Assembly: GCA_017525805.1 (NCBI GenBank)
Contig: JAFXSH010000068.1
Location: 1-64,000 of the forward strand
Length of the DNA: 64,000 nt
Origin: Clostridia bacterium
GTDB taxonomy: Bacteria > Bacillota_A > Clostridia > Christensenellales > Aristaeellaceae
Direction of reading: 5' to 3'
The position numbers and the translations under genes were made by a program. Below are positions 62,425 through 64,000 of the stretch, in pieces. The notes below the pieces were generated by a model. That model worked only from the letters and a program-made list of their open reading frames with translations, ran no database searches and was not told the origin of the DNA. The stretch's first letter is position 1. The number at the start of each line of letters is the position of its first letter.

Positions 62425-63812
62425 CGCGGGAGATGATCATGGAACGGCCCAGCGAAAAGCAGCGCTTGTTCATGCAGGCCAAGGAAAAATACGTCATCTT
62501 CGGCGGGGCGCGTGGCGGCGGGAAAAGCTGGGCGGTCAGGTGGAAAGCCGTGCTTCTGTGCGCCAAATATCCGGGCATCCGGGTGCTGATCATGCGGAAA
62601 AGTTACCCGGAACTGCTGGAAAACCATATCAAGCCCCTGCAAACCCAGTTGGCGGGCGTCGCCCGGTACAACAGTGTGACCCATGAGATCCGCTTCCCCA
62701 ACGGCAGCAGCATCAAGTTCATGTTCTGTTCCAGAGACAATGATTTGATGAAGATTCAGGGCCACGAATACGACGTGATCGCCATCGACGAAGCCACGCA
62801 GATGACGGAATACCAGATCAAAACCGTCATGGCCTGCCTGCGCGGGACGAATGATTTTCCCAAGCGCATGTATATGACCTGCAACCCCGGCGGGCCGGGA
62901 CACCAGTACATCAAGCGGCTCAAAGACCGAAGATTCCGAAGCGATGAAAACCCGGAGGACTACATCTTCATTCAAAGCCTGGTGACGGACAACAAAGCCC
63001 TGATGGAAAAGCAGCCGGACTACATCGAGCAATTGAAGGCTCAGCCGCTGCGCCAGCGGGAAGCCTGGCTGCATGGTAATTGGGATGTGTACGAGGGACA
63101 GTTTTTCGAGGAATTCCGGGACGATCCCGACCATTATCTGGACAGGAAATACACCCATGTGATCCCGCCCTTTGAGCTGCCCGCTGGTTGGCGGATATAC
63201 CGAAGCTTTGACTGGGGATACGCCAGGCCCTTTTCCTGCGCCTGGTGGGCCATCGATTACGACGGGGTGTTCTACCGGATCTTGGAACTGTACGGCTGCC
63301 GCCAGGATCACGGGGAAGATGTGCCCAACGAGGGCGTCAAGTGGATCGACGATAAAATCTTCTCGGAAATCGCGCGGATCGAACGGGAACATCCCTGGCT
63401 TAAGGATAAACGCGTTCAGGGCGTGGCGGACCCCAGCATCTGGGCGGGGGCGGAAAACGGCATCAGCCGGTACGATACGGCGGCACGGCATCGGGTGTAC
63501 TTTGAGAAAGGGAACAACGACCGCATTCCCGGCTGGATGCAGTGCCATTACAGGCTGGCCTTTGACGAAAACGGCTATCCCATGATGTATGTGTTCAATA
63601 CCTGCCGGGCCTTCATCCGCACGATCCCGCTGCTGACGTTTGATGGGAATGTGGCGGAAGATCTGGACAGCAGCTTGGAGGATCACGTGGCGGACGAATG
63701 GCGCTATTTCTGCATGCTGAACCCCATCAAGCCCCGCACGGCGGCGGAACAAAAAATCATTTTGAGCGACCCACTGAACCAGATAATCCGAAGTAGGAGG
63801 ACGTATGACTGA
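62421..63812 (+). CDS. Phage terminase large subunit
   Basis: 463 residues. The packaging ATPase has Walker A GGARGGGKS (28-36), Walker B VIAIDEA (119-125), and CNPGGPGHQYIK. The C-terminal nuclease domain begins near RIYRSFDWGYARPFSCAWWA with the first acidic residue in SFDWGY, and further acidic sites follow (GVADPSIW). It cuts and translocates phage DNA into proheads. The 5' end overlaps the small subunit gene, the 3' end overlaps the portal gene by eight bases. Confidence 0.93.
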   Translation: MTREMIMERPSEKQRLFMQAKEKYVIFGGARGGGKSWAVRWKAVLLCAKYPGIRVLIMRKSYPELLENHIKPLQTQLAGVARYNSVTHEIRFPNGSSIKFMFCSRDNDLMKIQGHEYDVIAIDEATQMTEYQIKTVMACLRGTNDFPKRMYMTCNPGGPGHQYIKRLKDRRFRSDENPEDYIFIQSLVTDNKALMEKQPDYIEQLKAQPLRQREAWLHGNWDVYEGQFFEEFRDDPDHYLDRKYTHVIPPFELPAGWRIYRSFDWGYARPFSCAWWAIDYDGVFYRILELYGCRQDHGEDVPNEGVKWIDDKIFSEIARIEREHPWLKDKRVQGVADPSIWAGAENGISRYDTAARHRVYFEKGNNDRIPGWMQCHYRLAFDENGYPMMYVFNTCRAFIRTIPLLTFDGNVAEDLDSSLEDHVADEWRYFCMLNPIKPRTAAEQKIILSDPLNQIIRSRRTYD

Positions 63813-64000
63813 ATTAACGCCAAGGCGCGTGACCCCGGAGCGGATCAGGCAGGCTGCCGATACCCTGAAAAAGTACAAAGCGGGCAGGGCGCGGCTGGAA
63901 AAGCGCCTCAAGGAGGATGAAAAGTGGTGGCAGGGCCACGCCTGGGACTGCATGGCAGAGCAGGGAAACCCGCAATCCCCCAAGCGGCCTACCAAATGGC
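63805..64000 (+). CDS. Phage portal protein, N-terminal part (runs off the window)
   Basis: The first 65 codons only. ATG follows TAGGAGG inside the end of the terminase gene. MTELTPRRVTPERIRQAADT and the later EKWWQGHAWDCMAEQGNPQS resemble the beginning of portal proteins that follow large terminase genes. The position right after the terminase is the main argument; the rest of the gene is beyond the window. Confidence 0.65.
   Translation, partial: MTELTPRRVTPERIRQAADTLKKYKAGRARLEKRLKEDEKWWQGHAWDCMAEQGNPQSPKRPTKW

Noticed and set aside
62358..63995. Minus-strand frame of 545 codons opposite the terminase
   Set aside because: Antisense to recognised terminase subunits and without its own ribosome site.

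Overview
The window is a GC-rich bacterial chromosome segment with the gene content of an anaerobic, endospore-forming member of the Clostridia. Evidence for this is the SCIFF peptide with its radical SAM maturase (12815-14420), a BofA-like protein and a gerA/gerB/gerC operon (18202-22228), two GerMN lipoproteins (31743-34264), FeoA/FeoA/FeoB ferrous-iron uptake (7934-11089), and the standard Gram-positive rimP-nusA-rnpM-ylxQ-infB-rbfA-nrnA-truB order (46121-53769). An uncultured gut lineage such as a Christensenellales-like group would fit, but this is inference. Ribosome binding sites of the AGGAGG type are strong and often decide the start. Several genes start at TTG or GTG.

Layout: 1-456 holds an unassigned AT-richer stretch and the rpsO promoter and leader. 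457-3181 is rpsO and pnp, separated by a run of six hairpins. 3539-7800 is an M16 peptidase, a PLP-dependent desulfhydrase, a sulfatase broken by one in-frame TAG, and a P-loop kinase. 7934-11089 (minus) is the iron-uptake operon behind a near-perfect promoter with palindromic operator candidates. 11257-12615 (minus) is a transglutaminase-like protein. 12815-15762 is the SCIFF peptide, its maturase and a PLP decarboxylase. 15806-18100 (minus) is purB and a CofE-like protein. 18202-22228 is sporulation and germination. 22370-24658 is a decayed acetyltransferase, a small secreted peptide and an ammonium transporter fused to a PII domain. 24733-27086 (minus) is RNase Z and a tRNA nucleotidyltransferase, divergent from dnaX and a membrane protein (27298-30048). 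30045-34264 is a SPOR protein, a DUF6062 protein and the GerMN lipoproteins. 34342-40080 (minus) is a BMP-type nucleoside ABC transporter behind xanthine phosphoribosyltransferase, with the last permease frameshifted near its C-terminus. 40453-44958 is three unrecognised secreted proteins, and 45037-45789 an esterase. 46121-53769 is the transcription/translation operon. 53774-61347 holds a HAD phosphatase, an orphan ABC pair, a membrane-anchored beta-propeller protein, rsmE and mtaB. 61599-64000 is the start of a prophage packaging module (small protein, terminase small and large subunits, portal fragment).

How the genes work together: much of the window is housekeeping RNA metabolism (rpsO, pnp, rnz, CCA transferase, nusA, infB, rbfA, nrnA, truB, rsmE, mtaB). 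Purine salvage and nucleoside import form one directional unit. Iron uptake forms another, apparently controlled by a metal-responsive repressor. The accessory material is the SCIFF locus, the secreted-protein trio, the repeated hairpin elements and the prophage edge, where a LexA-box-like palindrome lies just behind the packaging promoter.

The most unusual points are the family of long hairpin elements after rpsO, pnp and infB, the AmtB-PII fusion with an altered T-loop, the seven-cysteine SCIFF peptide, the SOS-box-like site at the packaging genes, and three damaged or edited genes (sulfatase, acetyltransferase, ABC permease).
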